This document shows, in pieces, positions 23,975 through 32,363 of a stretch of 35,270 nt of DNA. The translations under genes and the position numbers were made by a program. The notes below the pieces were generated by a model. The model ran no database searches. It had not been told where the DNA came from and worked only from the letters and a program-made list of their open reading frames with translations. This DNA is from an uncultured bacterium (GTDB taxonomy: Bacteria > Nitrospirota > Thermodesulfovibrionia > Thermodesulfovibrionales > CALJEL01). The DNA is taken from positions 1-35,270 of the forward strand of contig CALJEL010000105.1 in NCBI GenBank assembly GCA_938074335.1, given 5' to 3'. How positions within the stretch are numbered: the stretch's first letter is position 1; each line of letters begins with the position of its first letter.

Positions 23975-25759
23975 TTAAAAATAAAGATTCAAGAGGATTT
24001 CTGCCTCTGTCCAGTATTCTGAATAAGACTTAGCCCTTGTTAAATTGACCCTGAAGGCAATATCATCAGTCATTGTATAATTCTGCTGGATAGAACTGGA
24101 ATAGAATTTATTTCTGTCACCAAGTTCATAAAACATAGCCTTCCCTGATATCTTGACCTTCCATCTGTCCGTTATATTCTTAAGAATACCTGCTGATAAT
24201 CCTATCCCGGCTGAATAATCTGCATCAAACCTTTTACTGAACCTGAGTTCTGATTCTGCAAAACCAAAATAAATGCCAGCTATTTTGTTTTCTTTAGCAA
24301 AGCCAAAGCCTGGATTTATAAGGTATAAGAGATGTTCCTTGCCATCCTGAAGGACTTCTCTTCCGATGCCACTATAGATCTTCCACGAAACAGGTTTAAA
24401 AAATTCATCCCTTATACCAAGAGAATCAACAAGATCATGATAGGCAGGCCTGAAGATTATACTTTGATAATATTCATTATCCCTGATTCCAACACCTGTA
24501 CTTATCTTTCCTGAGGCATGCCCCTCATCAGGTCTTGAGGGTGGCTGGATGCTGTACAGGGCAGCCTCAGGTCTTCCAAGATCTTTCCTGGCTGTCAGGA
24601 CATCAAGAAATCTTGTTTGATAGGTCTCTTTATCAATCTTCTGTCTCATAAATTTATACTGGGTCATCTCAGCAGCAATATCCAGTATGAGCATCCTCTT
24701 GGCATTGTTCATATCCTTATTCATAATATCCTGAGGAGAAAGGGTACCACCAGCTATTTTCATGGCTACGGCTCTATCTTCTTTATTAAGATATAAAGCC
24801 ATATGTTTTATCCTGGTTGATCTGGATGGTCTGTAGTGAATATCCCTGACAAGCCCCTTATTAATTACGAGCCTTACTGTATCAGAAGGTATAACCCATT
24901 GACCGAATTCATCTGTAAGATTAACCTCAGGTCTGGCAGCCTCTAATAGAAAAAGCAGATTGTAGGAACAGTTTTCATCAAAGAAATAATAATAGGAATA
25001 GATATCCTTCAATTCCCAGATATGAAAGACCATCCTCCTTACTTCTTCCTCGGTGAGATTCAATTCATATTCCCACATATCCCTCATATCAAGGTCATTG
25101 TATTCCTCTATCTTTTCGTAATAAGGAAGTATAGAAAAATATCCTTTAAAAAAACCGAAAAGACCCTTAATTAAATATGTTATTCCACCTTCATCACCGG
25201 TATTGGCAGCATAATTAATTGCATAGGACATAAGTTTACTCTTATAGGTGCTGTCTATTCTTATAAGCGTATGACCAAACATAGAGGCAGGGCTGTTCAT
25301 ATAGGCTGAGGGGAATACCAGGGTTGCTGATTTTGGATTAATGGCCTTTAAAAATTTTTCAAACTCAGGGCATGCGGAAGGTGGCATGAGGCTTTCATCG
25401 ATATTAAGGGTTTCTTTCAGCCATGTATATCTTGCAGGGAATCTACACCTGGGGTCTTCCTGCTCATTCTGGTATTCTTTAAAAAGAGAGTTTATTGTTT
25501 CTATTAATTCAGCCTCGGGGTCATTTTTACCTCTTGGAGAAATGAAAAAAGCAGGATCATCAACAAGGCTTTTTAGACCAGAAATACTCTTCTTATAATG
25601 AAGTAAGATGTACCAGTACCTTTCTTTATATATTTTTTTATCAATGGCCTTATTTATTAAATCCTGAAGATATATATTGTCTTCAGATGGATATATTATA
25701 GCAGGCACAAAAAATATAAAGAGGAGCATGAGCAATCCCACACCCCTCTTCATTATCAT
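23975..25759 (-). CDS. DUF4105 (Lnb-type N-terminal) envelope protein with beta-barrel-like C-terminus
   Basis: A signal peptide (MKRGVGLLMLLFIFFVPAIIYPS) is followed by the DUF4105 domain: FPSAYMNSPASMFGHTLIRID (residues about 150-170), SYAINYAAN, YEKIEEYNDLDMRDMWEYEL and YYFFDENCSYNLLFLLE. These fit a papain-like fold with conserved His and Cys. The last 200 residues are alternating amphipathic strands ending in LLNLYF, a terminal Phe as in outer-membrane barrels. Probable location: periplasm/outer membrane; function unknown. It begins 9 bp after the end of the original DUF3015 frame, so both formed a two-gene unit. No ribosome site is evident, fitting translational coupling, which the broken upstream gene may now weaken. 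ATG 25759 or 25753 possible. Confidence 0.85.
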   Translation of the reverse strand: MIMKRGVGLLMLLFIFFVPAIIYPSEDNIYLQDLINKAIDKKIYKERYWYILLHYKKSISGLKSLVDDPAFFISPRGKNDPEAELIETINSLFKEYQNEQEDPRCRFPARYTWLKETLNIDESLMPPSACPEFEKFLKAINPKSATLVFPSAYMNSPASMFGHTLIRIDSTYKSKLMSYAINYAANTGDEGGITYLIKGLFGFFKGYFSILPYYEKIEEYNDLDMRDMWEYELNLTEEEVRRMVFHIWELKDIYSYYYFFDENCSYNLLFLLEAARPEVNLTDEFGQWVIPSDTVRLVINKGLVRDIHYRPSRSTRIKHMALYLNKEDRAVAMKIAGGTLSPQDIMNKDMNNAKRMLILDIAAEMTQYKFMRQKIDKETYQTRFLDVLTARKDLGRPEAALYSIQPPSRPDEGHASGKISTGVGIRDNEYYQSIIFRPAYHDLVDSLGIRDEFFKPVSWKIYSGIGREVLQDGKEHLLYLINPGFGFAKENKIAGIYFGFAESELRFSKRFDADYSAGIGLSAGILKNITDRWKVKISGKAMFYELGDRNKFYSSSIQQNYTMTDDIAFRVNLTRAKSYSEYWTEAEILLNLYF

Positions 25760-25768
25760 TTAATAAAA

Positions 25769-26246
25769 TTAACTCTGTGATGTTATAGTTACGATGTTGT
25801 CAAGGACATCTGCTGCTTGCTTGAATATCTGTGGAAGTAAAGATATTTGAAAAGTTTGTCTGAAGCCTTGAATAAAATTCTGCTCTTTCCTGAAGTGGCA
25901 CTTCCATCAATTCTGCAAGTGTATCAAGGGTTTCACCATGACCTGCTGCTATATCCTTTGCAAGGTTATCCATGTTGTCTGCTATAAATTGATTGAGCTT
26001 TTCATTGCTTGCAATCTTCGTTGCCCTTTCACACTCTGATGTCCCTGTTGTAACACCAAAGGTCTGATTACCAAAAGTGCCATTTGTGGTTGCCTGAAGC
26101 GCTTGAAGAAGCCATTTGTCATCAGCGCTATCCTAAAATAGCATGGTCCCGAGACCGCAACCAACATTCCTTCTTGCCTGACCTGCTGCAAAGGCAGTGC
26201 TTGCAATAAATAAAGAAATAACCACTAAAATAAATATCCTCTTCAT
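25769..26246 (-). pseudogene. DUF3015 family exported protein, broken by an amber stop and a frameshift
   Basis: From ATG 26246 (AGGAGG just upstream) the frame reads a signal peptide MKRIFILVVISLFIASTAFA, then NVGCGLGTMLF, a family hallmark, then TAG at 26135-26133. Beyond the stop the same frame continues with family sequence: LQATTNGTFGNQTFGV, then KLNQFIADNMDNLAKDIAAG, TLAELMEV, FYSRLQTNFSNIFTSTDI. Near 25825 the frame slips: family-like AADVLDNIVTITSQS continues in another frame to TAA at 25769, while the original frame ends at 25800. Two independent lesions indicate a decayed gene. Normal DUF3015 proteins are about 150-160 residues. The role of DUF3015 is unknown. Sequencing error at one site cannot be excluded, but two would be needed. 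Confidence 0.82.
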
Positions 26247-26361
26247 CTTCTTCCTCCTTTTTACTGAGACCTATCAGCAGATATACTGATGGCTTTAATC
26301 TCGCGGAGATTAAAAATCCCCTCCTCTCTTATTTATCACCTCCTTTCCTGTTAAGGTTTAC
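26247..26361 (-). promoter_or_regulatory. Structured 5' leader of the DUF3015/DUF4105 unit
   Basis: About 115 nt between the predicted transcription start and the DUF3015 ATG. On the minus strand it contains AAAGGAGGTGAT (26346-26335), a full complement of the 16S 3' tail with no start codon at a suitable distance, a perfect 9-bp hairpin TTTAATCTC/GAGATTAAA (26294-26314) and a second hairpin ATCAG/CTGAT (26273-26290). I do not recognise a known riboswitch class. Confidence 0.45.
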
Positions 26362-26367
26362 ACTTAG

Positions 26368-26396
26368 ACTATATAAAAAAACATCGCTCCTGTCAA
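26368..26396 (-). promoter_or_regulatory. Strong sigma70-type promoter for the DUF3015/DUF4105 unit
   Basis: On the minus strand TTGACA (26396-26391) and TATAGT (26373-26368) are separated by exactly 17 bp: a perfect -35 and a 5 of 6 -10. Best promoter match I find in the window. Confidence 0.75.
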
Positions 26397-26414
26397 GGGA
26401 AATAACAAACTCTA

Positions 26415-26488
26415 TTTTGCCATTAGAAAACTGGCAGGCTGCCTCACAGTAGTGCGACCGTCTCACCTCTTCACCCATTCACCTCTTT
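26415..26488. repeat. Dispersed composite repeat at the 3' end of mnmA
   Basis: TTTTGCCATTAGAAAACTGG, GCAGGCTGC, CAGTAGTGCGACCGTCTCACC and TTCACCCATTCACCTC follow each other. It matches the composite at 23863-23935 in its first part and that at 22479-22522 in its second, and supplies the last codons and stop of mnmA. Confidence 0.65.
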
Positions 26489-27583
26489 TATAATTCCACC
26501 TCCAATCACCAGCTCTCCATCATAAAACACCGCTGACTGGCCTGGAGCTGGTGCCCACTGGGGAGAGTCAAAGACAATCTTTAGAAGTCCGCTGTCAGGA
26601 TAGATCATTGCTGGTTCATCTTTCATGGTGGAGCGGATCTTTACAGTTGCCCTGAAGGAAGGCTTGCTGAAGGCCTCAGGCTGAAGGATATTTATATCGG
26701 TGATAATAATCTCACTTTTAAAGGCATCCTCCTTATTACCCACATATACAGCCCTTTTTTCAGGATCTATCTTTACCACATAATAGGGCTTCTTGGAAGA
26801 TATGCCAAGACTCCTTCTCTGTCCTATGGTGTAGCGGAATATGCCCTGGTGGGTCTTCAATATCTTCCCTGTTCTTATATCAATAACAGGGCCTTCCTCT
26901 GGCTCTATAAAGGCATTTATGAACTCAGAATATCTCCTCTCTGCTATAAAGCATATCTCCTGACTTTCAGGTCTTCTGGCAGAAATAAGGCCTAAAGACC
27001 TTGCCATCTCTCGAACCCTGTCCTTTGTCAGCTCTCCCAGGGGAAGTATAAGTCTTTTGAGCACCTCCCTCTCAAGCACATAAAGCACATAGGACTGATC
27101 CTTTTTCTGATCTATACCTTTAAAAAGCCTCCCATCCATTACCCTTGCATAATGGCCTGTGGATATGAAAAAGGCATCTCTTTCATCAGCTATCTTCAGT
27201 AGCACAGGGAATTTAATATATCTATTGCAGAGTATACAGGGATTTGGTGTAAGCCCTTTTGCGTAGGAGCTAATAAAGGGATTAATTACTTTATCAATAA
27301 ATTCTTCCCTGAGATCAACTATACTGTGTGGAATTCCAAGCTGGGCTGCCACAATAGCCGCTTCTTTTATTGCCTCAATACTGCAGCAGGCTACATTACT
27401 ACCACCCCAAAAGCTCTCACGATTTTTTGGGGATCCCAAACTATAAGGTGGTTCTCTTCTTAATCTCGCCTCATAGAGGATAAAGCTTACACCCTCTACT
27501 TCATACCCCTTTTCTTTAAGGAGAAAGGCAGCAGTGGAGGAATCAACACCTCCACTCATGCCAACTATTACTTTAGGAGACAC
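26471..27583 (-). CDS. mnmA: tRNA-specific 2-thiouridylase
   Basis: Puts sulfur on U34 of Lys, Glu and Gln tRNAs using ATP. PP-loop SGGVDSS is at residues 10-16. NPCILCNRYIKF carries Cys119 at the position of the catalytic Cys102 of E. coli; the partner Cys211 is in SQEICFI. STGHYAR, KDQSYVLY and the C-terminal beta-barrel block SPQWAPAPGQSAVFY are also family-like. Length 370 is at the normal value. Residues 49-60 (LGSPKNRESFWG) are a repeat-coded insertion between the PP-loop domain strands and a CCSIEA segment. The C-terminal KEVNG and stop come from another repeat. It starts 15 bp after the exonuclease gene. Confidence 0.95.
   Translation of the reverse strand: MSPKVIVGMSGGVDSSTAAFLLKEKGYEVEGVSFILYEARLRREPPYSLGSPKNRESFWGGSNVACCSIEAIKEAAIVAAQLGIPHSIVDLREEFIDKVINPFISSYAKGLTPNPCILCNRYIKFPVLLKIADERDAFFISTGHYARVMDGRLFKGIDQKKDQSYVLYVLEREVLKRLILPLGELTKDRVREMARSLGLISARRPESQEICFIAERRYSEFINAFIEPEEGPVIDIRTGKILKTHQGIFRYTIGQRRSLGISSKKPYYVVKIDPEKRAVYVGNKEDAFKSEIIITDINILQPEAFSKPSFRATVKIRSTMKDEPAMIYPDSGLLKIVFDSPQWAPAPGQSAVFYDGELVIGGGIIKEVNG
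27405..27437. repeat. GGGGTCCCC-type palindromic repeat in frame inside mnmA
   Basis: CCCCAAAA...TTTTTTGGGG encloses CTCTCACGA, and GATCCC follows. Its reverse complement (GGGATCCCCAAAAAATCGTG...) closely resembles GGGGTCCCCAGAAAATCGTC at the right end of the window (35244-35263), so both belong to one family. Confidence 0.6.
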
Positions 27584-27598
27584 CTTGATAAAGGCCTC

Positions 27599-28282
27599 TC
27601 AATCATTTCTGAATCTTATATACTGATCCCAGTATTCAAAAAGTCTCCTGGTTGCAATAAGGTCCCTTGCACAGTATCTGGCTATCTCCAGGTACTGTCC
27701 CTTCATAAACAGTTCCTTGACCTGAAGACCTGTAATGCCTTCTTCCTTCGGACTTCTTATGCCAAAGAACCTACACCATATATCCAGACTGTATTTTCTT
27801 GTAATACCATAGAATGTAAGCTGGTCAAGAAGATCTGTATGGCTATTGTTATAGCGATTGGGCATGATGTCCTTTGTTGGCTTTATCTTATACAGTGCAG
27901 ACCTTATGAGGATAAAGGGACAGTCAAATCCCCTTCCATTAAAGGTTATTATTTGATCGTAATCCTTTATTTCATGCCAGAATTTATTAAGTATCTCTTC
28001 CTCTGTGCCTGCTTCATACCAGATACCATTTTCCTCAAAGGGCAGAAAGGGATCTGATAAAGGTGCCTGAAAATATACCTTCCCCTTAGCTGTATCTGGA
28101 TCCAACAGACCTATTGCTACTATCTCACCCGTTACTGGATAAAGGCCAAGTCTCTCCTTTATCTCTTCTTCCTTTTCCTCTGTATCTGCCCATCTCAGGA
28201 GATAATCCTGAACAGGTTGCTCAAGGCTTTCAAGCTCCTTTCCAATGGTCTCTATGTCAAATATTATCCTTTTAAAAGACAT
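27599..28282 (-). CDS. Predicted 3'-5' exonuclease related to the PolB proofreading domain
   Basis: A DEDD-type RNase H-fold nuclease: IIFDIETI gives Asp9 and Glu11, ITFNGRGFDCPFIL the second aspartate, and YCARDLIATRRLFEYW the last aspartate before the C-terminus. HTDLLDQLTFYG is also typical. This matches the PolB_exo_2-type family of stand-alone exonucleases (about 220-260 residues); this one has 227. Substrate unknown; DNA repair or nucleotide trimming is a fair guess from the fold. It lies 21 bp behind ctpA and 15 bp before mnmA on the same strand. Confidence 0.85.
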   Translation of the reverse strand: MSFKRIIFDIETIGKELESLEQPVQDYLLRWADTEEKEEEIKERLGLYPVTGEIVAIGLLDPDTAKGKVYFQAPLSDPFLPFEENGIWYEAGTEEEILNKFWHEIKDYDQIITFNGRGFDCPFILIRSALYKIKPTKDIMPNRYNNSHTDLLDQLTFYGITRKYSLDIWCRFFGIRSPKEEGITGLQVKELFMKGQYLEIARYCARDLIATRRLFEYWDQYIRFRND

Positions 28283-28303
28283 GAGATGCTATCACCTTCA
28301 GCC

Positions 28304-29581
28304 TTATGTCTGGGGTAGCTTCTTAAATATATCCCAGGTCTTAAGGAGCTCAATTGCCCTCTGGAGCTGAAGGTCATCCTTTTCCTCAACCTCCACTGGT
28401 GCTGTTTCAAGAGGCACCTCATCAGTCTTTTCCTGAAGATGTCTCTGAATATCCTTTTCCCTCAACACAGGTCTCTCCTTATCAGGGGTCTTTGACTCAA
28501 GCTTGACAACAATATCAGGGGTAATGCCCTCTCCATGTATGGATACACCGCTCGGGGTATAGTATTTTGCAGTAGTAAGTCTCAGACCAGAGCCATCACT
28601 GAGTGGCACTATATTCTGCACCGAACCTTTACCAAAGGTGGTGGTACCCAGGGTTATGGCCCTTCTGTGGTCCTTAAGTGCACCAGCCACTATCTCAGAG
28701 GCACTGGCACTGCCATGATTAACAAGTACAACCACAGGTAATTTATAGTTTGACCTGAGCCCCTCTGTAAAGTATTCTGTTTTTTCACCCGTCCTTCCCT
28801 TGATCGATACCACAAGTTTTCCTGGTTCAAGGAACTGGTCAGCCACCTCCACTGCACTCTGTAGTAACCCACCAGGATTGTTTCTCAGGTCAAGGATAAG
28901 AGAGTTTATCTTCTCTTTTTCCACAAGTTCCTTTAAGGCAATGGCAAGGTCATTGGCGCTTTGTTCCTGAAAGGCTGATAATTTTATATATCCAATGCCC
29001 TTTTCTATTACCTTTGATTTTACACTCTTTACATGGATTATATCCCTCACCAGGGTGAAATCCTGAGGTGATTTCCATCCCTCCCTCATTATTGTAATGG
29101 TAACCTTTGTTCCTTTTGGCCCACGCATCTTGTTAACAGCATCCTGAAGGCTCATATTTATGGTAGATTCACCATTAATCTTTATAATCTTATCCCCTGC
29201 TTTAATCCCTGCCTTCCAGGCAGGTGTATCCTCTATAGGTGCTATTACTGTAAGGGTGTTGTCCTTTATCCCTATCTGGATTCCGATGCCACCAAATTCA
29301 CCCTTTGTCTCTATCTGCATCTCCTTATAGGCCTCGGGTGTCATGAAACCAGAATGGGGATCAAGGCTGCCAACCATACCCCTGATAGCTGAATATATCA
29401 GGTCCTTTGTCTTTACCTCATCCACATAGTTTCTTTTTATTACAGAAAAGGCCTCCGTGAATACCCTCAATTCCTCATAGCCTTCTGCTCCGCTCTTTGT
29501 GGCTGTGCTTATCCTGCCGATAAATATGCCAGCAAGGATAAGTAAAAGCACTACGAAGCTCTGGAATATCCTTTTTCCCAT
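28304..29581 (-). CDS. ctpA: S41 family C-terminal processing protease
   Basis: Serine protease of the periplasm or membrane that trims or degrades envelope proteins. An N-terminal signal anchor (VVLLLILAGIFIG) is followed by a cap region, a PDZ domain (residues about 93-175, GIGIQIG to TITIMREG) and the protease core: ILDLRNNPGGLL, then VNHGSASASEIVAGAL with nucleophile Ser293 and FGKGSVQ with Lys318, the Ser-Lys dyad. The C-terminus after residue 375 is charged and variable. Length 425 is usual. Placement right after the EnvC-like gene suggests work on peptidoglycan hydrolases or their regulators; this is inference. Confidence 0.96.
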   Translation of the reverse strand: MGKRIFQSFVVLLLILAGIFIGRISTATKSGAEGYEELRVFTEAFSVIKRNYVDEVKTKDLIYSAIRGMVGSLDPHSGFMTPEAYKEMQIETKGEFGGIGIQIGIKDNTLTVIAPIEDTPAWKAGIKAGDKIIKINGESTINMSLQDAVNKMRGPKGTKVTITIMREGWKSPQDFTLVRDIIHVKSVKSKVIEKGIGYIKLSAFQEQSANDLAIALKELVEKEKINSLILDLRNNPGGLLQSAVEVADQFLEPGKLVVSIKGRTGEKTEYFTEGLRSNYKLPVVVLVNHGSASASEIVAGALKDHRRAITLGTTTFGKGSVQNIVPLSDGSGLRLTTAKYYTPSGVSIHGEGITPDIVVKLESKTPDKERPVLREKDIQRHLQEKTDEVPLETAPVEVEEKDDLQLQRAIELLKTWDIFKKLPQT

Positions 29582-29594
29582 CTTGTCTCTCCTC

Positions 29595-30800
29595 CTATTT
29601 TTTCTTTAACCATTGCAATGGGTCAAGGGGCTTTCCTTTGTAGCGAATCTCAAAATAAAGTCCTGTACCCTCTATTATCTGAGACTCGCCTACCCTGCCA
29701 ATGGCCTGTCTTTCTAATATTATATCTCCTTGCTTAAAAAAAATCTCTGAGAGGTTTGCATAGACACTGTGATAATTGCCACCATGGGCTATTATAATAA
29801 CCCTTCCATAACCCTTCAGCTCCCCTGTATAGGCTACCTTACCAGAATATACTGCTGAAACTGTGGAATCCTCATCGGTCAATATATATATGCCACTCCT
29901 GAAGACCGGCACTCCTGTTAAGGGATCCCTTTGATAACCAAAGGGTATCTTTACCTTTCCGTTCACTGGCCAGGTAAGCTTCCCCCTCCTTGAAAGGAAC
30001 CCCTTATCTTCTCCAACACCGCCCTTTATACGAGATTCCTCTATAATCTTTACAAGTCTCTTCTGAGCCTCATTTAACTCCTTGAGCATCCTCTCATATT
30101 GTTCCTTTTTTTGCCTCACACTTAAAAGGAGTATATTCTTTTCCTTCCTCAGCTTTAAAAGGGCAAGCTCTTCATTTTCTATTGCTGCAAGGGCCCTTTT
30201 TATCTCCTTTCTCAGGGAAGAAAGTTCATTCTCCTTTCTCCTCAGCTCTTCCATATCTCTCCTCATCTGTTCCATTACCTTCCTGTCATATTTCATCAGC
30301 AGTACAAGATACCTCCAGTTTCTGAGAAACTCACCCCCGCTTCTTGAGCCAAATAAAAACTCCATTTCTCTTATATAACCATAAGTCCACAGGGATCTTA
30401 ATTTTTTTTTCAACCATTGCACCCTGGACTTAAGCCTGTCTTCAAGTGTGTTTATCTCTCTGTGTATTACAGAGAGTTTCTGCTCCGTCTGCCTTAATTT
30501 CTTTTTGTGTTCTCTTATCCTGTCCTTTACCTCAGCAAGCTCAGAGTTAATCCTTCCCAGTTCATTTATCACGGAAAACTCTTTTTCCTGCTCTTTCTTG
30601 AGTCTCTCTTCATATTTTTTTATCTCATCCTCTATGGACTTAAGCCTCTCCTGGAGATCCTGAGCAAAAACAGAGGCAGGCTGAAGGGTAGTTGATACTA
30701 AGAATAAGATAAAAAACAGAGACAGGCTGAAGGCTGAAGGTGATATAAAGGATAGTAATCTATGGAACCTGTCAACCATCAACCCTATCCTGTCTTTCAT
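29595..30800 (-). CDS. envC: EnvC-like murein hydrolase activator with degenerate LytM domain
   Basis: A signal segment (residues about 22-47, ending SVFAQ) precedes two long coiled coils (about 48-130 and 170-255) and a C-terminal LytM/M23 domain (about 273-398). The zinc site is lost: the usual HxGxD reads RSGIY (301-305) and the usual HxH reads EIR (384-386), while His344 in YHSVYANL stays. This is the pattern of EnvC, which FtsEX moves to switch on amidases at the septum, rather than of an active endopeptidase. It lies 1 bp behind ftsX. ATG at 30800 or 30779 (residue 8) are possible starts. Confidence 0.88.
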   Translation of the reverse strand: MKDRIGLMVDRFHRLLSFISPSAFSLSLFFILFLVSTTLQPASVFAQDLQERLKSIEDEIKKYEERLKKEQEKEFSVINELGRINSELAEVKDRIREHKKKLRQTEQKLSVIHREINTLEDRLKSRVQWLKKKLRSLWTYGYIREMEFLFGSRSGGEFLRNWRYLVLLMKYDRKVMEQMRRDMEELRRKENELSSLRKEIKRALAAIENEELALLKLRKEKNILLLSVRQKKEQYERMLKELNEAQKRLVKIIEESRIKGGVGEDKGFLSRRGKLTWPVNGKVKIPFGYQRDPLTGVPVFRSGIYILTDEDSTVSAVYSGKVAYTGELKGYGRVIIIAHGGNYHSVYANLSEIFFKQGDIILERQAIGRVGESQIIEGTGLYFEIRYKGKPLDPLQWLKKK

Positions 30801-30801
30801 A

Positions 30802-31683
30802 TTAATATCTAATTCTTCCTATACTCAAAAAGGCACCAGCTACTCCAAGAAGGGCTCCAGACAAAGGTAGGATTATTAAAAAACTAAGCATATAGGGTTG
30901 AATGTTCAATGAGGCAATAAAAGGCAGTCTCTGAGAAAGAAGACCAAAGACCTGAGTAAGTCCAAAGAGCATAAATGAAGCTACTAAACCACCGGCAATC
31001 CCTATGGCAGAACCTTCAATGAGAAAAGGAGCCCTTATAAAACCACCAGATGCACCAAGTAGTTTGAAGGTCTCTATCTCTTCCTTTCTTCTGTAAAAGA
31101 GTATCTTAATCGTTGTATAAAAATTAAATACAATCCCTGTTAAAATAACTGCCATGAAGGCTATACCAGAGGTCTCAACAGTCTTTTTTATCATTACAAT
31201 GGATTCCATTAGCTCCTCTCCATAATCCACATCATCAACATAAGATATGGACCTCAGCTCCTTAATAAAGTCTTTTAAAAGGGCCTTCTCAACAGCCTCT
31301 GAGCTCAGCCTTATCTCCACAGAATCAGGCAAAGGATTTTCATCAAGCCCCTCAACTAAAAAACTTGAATCCTTCAATCTCTTTTTAAGCTCATTGAGGG
31401 CTGAATCCTTTGTAATAAGTCTTGCAGACTTTACCATTGAATTATTCTTCAGGTCCGTAAGCAGTTTATTTATTTCATCTGCTGGTGTGTTATCCTTAAG
31501 ATAAAGTATGATGGTAAACTTTTCCGGAAGTTTCTTTGTAACGGAGTTAATGCTGTAAAAGGTAATGCTGAGTATTGCCACAAGAAAAAGTCCCACCCCT
31601 GCAGAAAGTGCTGCTATGACATTTATCCAGAAGTCCTTTTTCAGACTCTCAAAGGCAAATCTAAAGGAATAACCTGTGCTCAC
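30802..31683 (-). CDS. ftsX: Cell division protein FtsX
   Basis: Integral membrane partner of FtsE that transmits ATP hydrolysis to periplasmic EnvC-type regulators. The N-terminal helix (WINVIAALSAGVGLFLVAILSI) is followed by an exported domain (about 45-165) with KFTIILYLKDNT and YVDDVDYGEE, then three helices (about 172-195, 220-245, 265-290) including KLLGASGGFIRAPFLIEG. Length 293 is typical. Overlaps ftsE by 4 bp. Confidence 0.95.
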   Translation of the reverse strand: MSTGYSFRFAFESLKKDFWINVIAALSAGVGLFLVAILSITFYSINSVTKKLPEKFTIILYLKDNTPADEINKLLTDLKNNSMVKSARLITKDSALNELKKRLKDSSFLVEGLDENPLPDSVEIRLSSEAVEKALLKDFIKELRSISYVDDVDYGEELMESIVMIKKTVETSGIAFMAVILTGIVFNFYTTIKILFYRRKEEIETFKLLGASGGFIRAPFLIEGSAIGIAGGLVASFMLFGLTQVFGLLSQRLPFIASLNIQPYMLSFLIILPLSGALLGVAGAFLSIGRIRY

Positions 31684-32342
31684 AAGACCTCCACTCCTGT
31701 AAGTGATCCTTCCTGCAACTTAAAGACCCTCCTTCCGCTGTGAGTATAAAGATCAGGGTTGTGAGTGGCGATAACCACTGTAGTGCCTCTTGCATTTATC
31801 TCCTTAAATATGTCCATTATAGCCTTTGTGTTTTCAGGATCAAGATTACCCGTTGGCTCATCTGCAAGAAGTATCTGTGGTTCAGCAACTATTGCCCTTG
31901 CAATAGCAACCCTCTGCTGTTCACCACCTGAAAGTGTGGGAGGATAGGCCTCTATCTTATGCCTCAGGTTAACAAGCCTCAGGCTATCAAAGACAAAATC
32001 CTTTAAATCCCTATCACTGAGTCCTCGAATCCTCAGGGGCATTGCCACATTCTCAAAGACTGTCTTTGTATCAATTAATCTAAAGTCCTGAAAGACTATC
32101 CCGATCATTCTTCTTAACAGGGGTATCTCTTTCTGAGTGATAACTGAGAGGTCATAGTCGCCAACAACAAGTCTTCCCTTATCAGGCCTTTCATGAGCAT
32201 AAATTAGTTTCAACAGGGTGGTCTTCCCGGCACCTGAGGGTCCTGTAACAAAAACGAGTTCTCCCTTTTCTATTGAGAGGGTGATCTCCTTAAGGGCAAG
32301 CTGTTTTTCATATATCTTTGAAACACCTTCAAAGTGGATCAT
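31680..32342 (-). CDS. ftsE: Cell division ATP-binding protein FtsE
   Basis: ABC ATPase of the FtsEX complex. Walker [10 protein letters not shown] (residues 34-42), [11 protein letters not shown] typical of Fts[22 protein letters not shown], signature [15 protein letters not shown] and Walker [12 protein letters not shown], then ATHNPDLY. Length 220 is standard. It starts 21 bp after the transketolase C-terminal subunit, so it is probably in the same transcript. Confidence 0.96.
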   Translation of the reverse strand: MIHFEGVSKIYEKQLALKEITLSIEKGELVFVTGPSGAGKTTLLKLIYAHERPDKGRLVVGDYDLSVITQKEIPLLRRMIGIVFQDFRLIDTKTVFENVAMPLRIRGLSDRDLKDFVFDSLRLVNLRHKIEAYPPTLSGGEQQRVAIARAIVAEPQILLADEPTGNLDPENTKAIMDIFKEINARGTTVVIATHNPDLYTHSGRRVFKLQEGSLTGVEVL

Positions 32343-32363
32343 CCGAAAGCACCGTTACCTCTC

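Noticed and set aside
25982-26206. 74-residue minus-strand frame
   Set aside because: It is the wrong frame of the broken DUF3015 gene, which gives a family protein in the adjacent frame.
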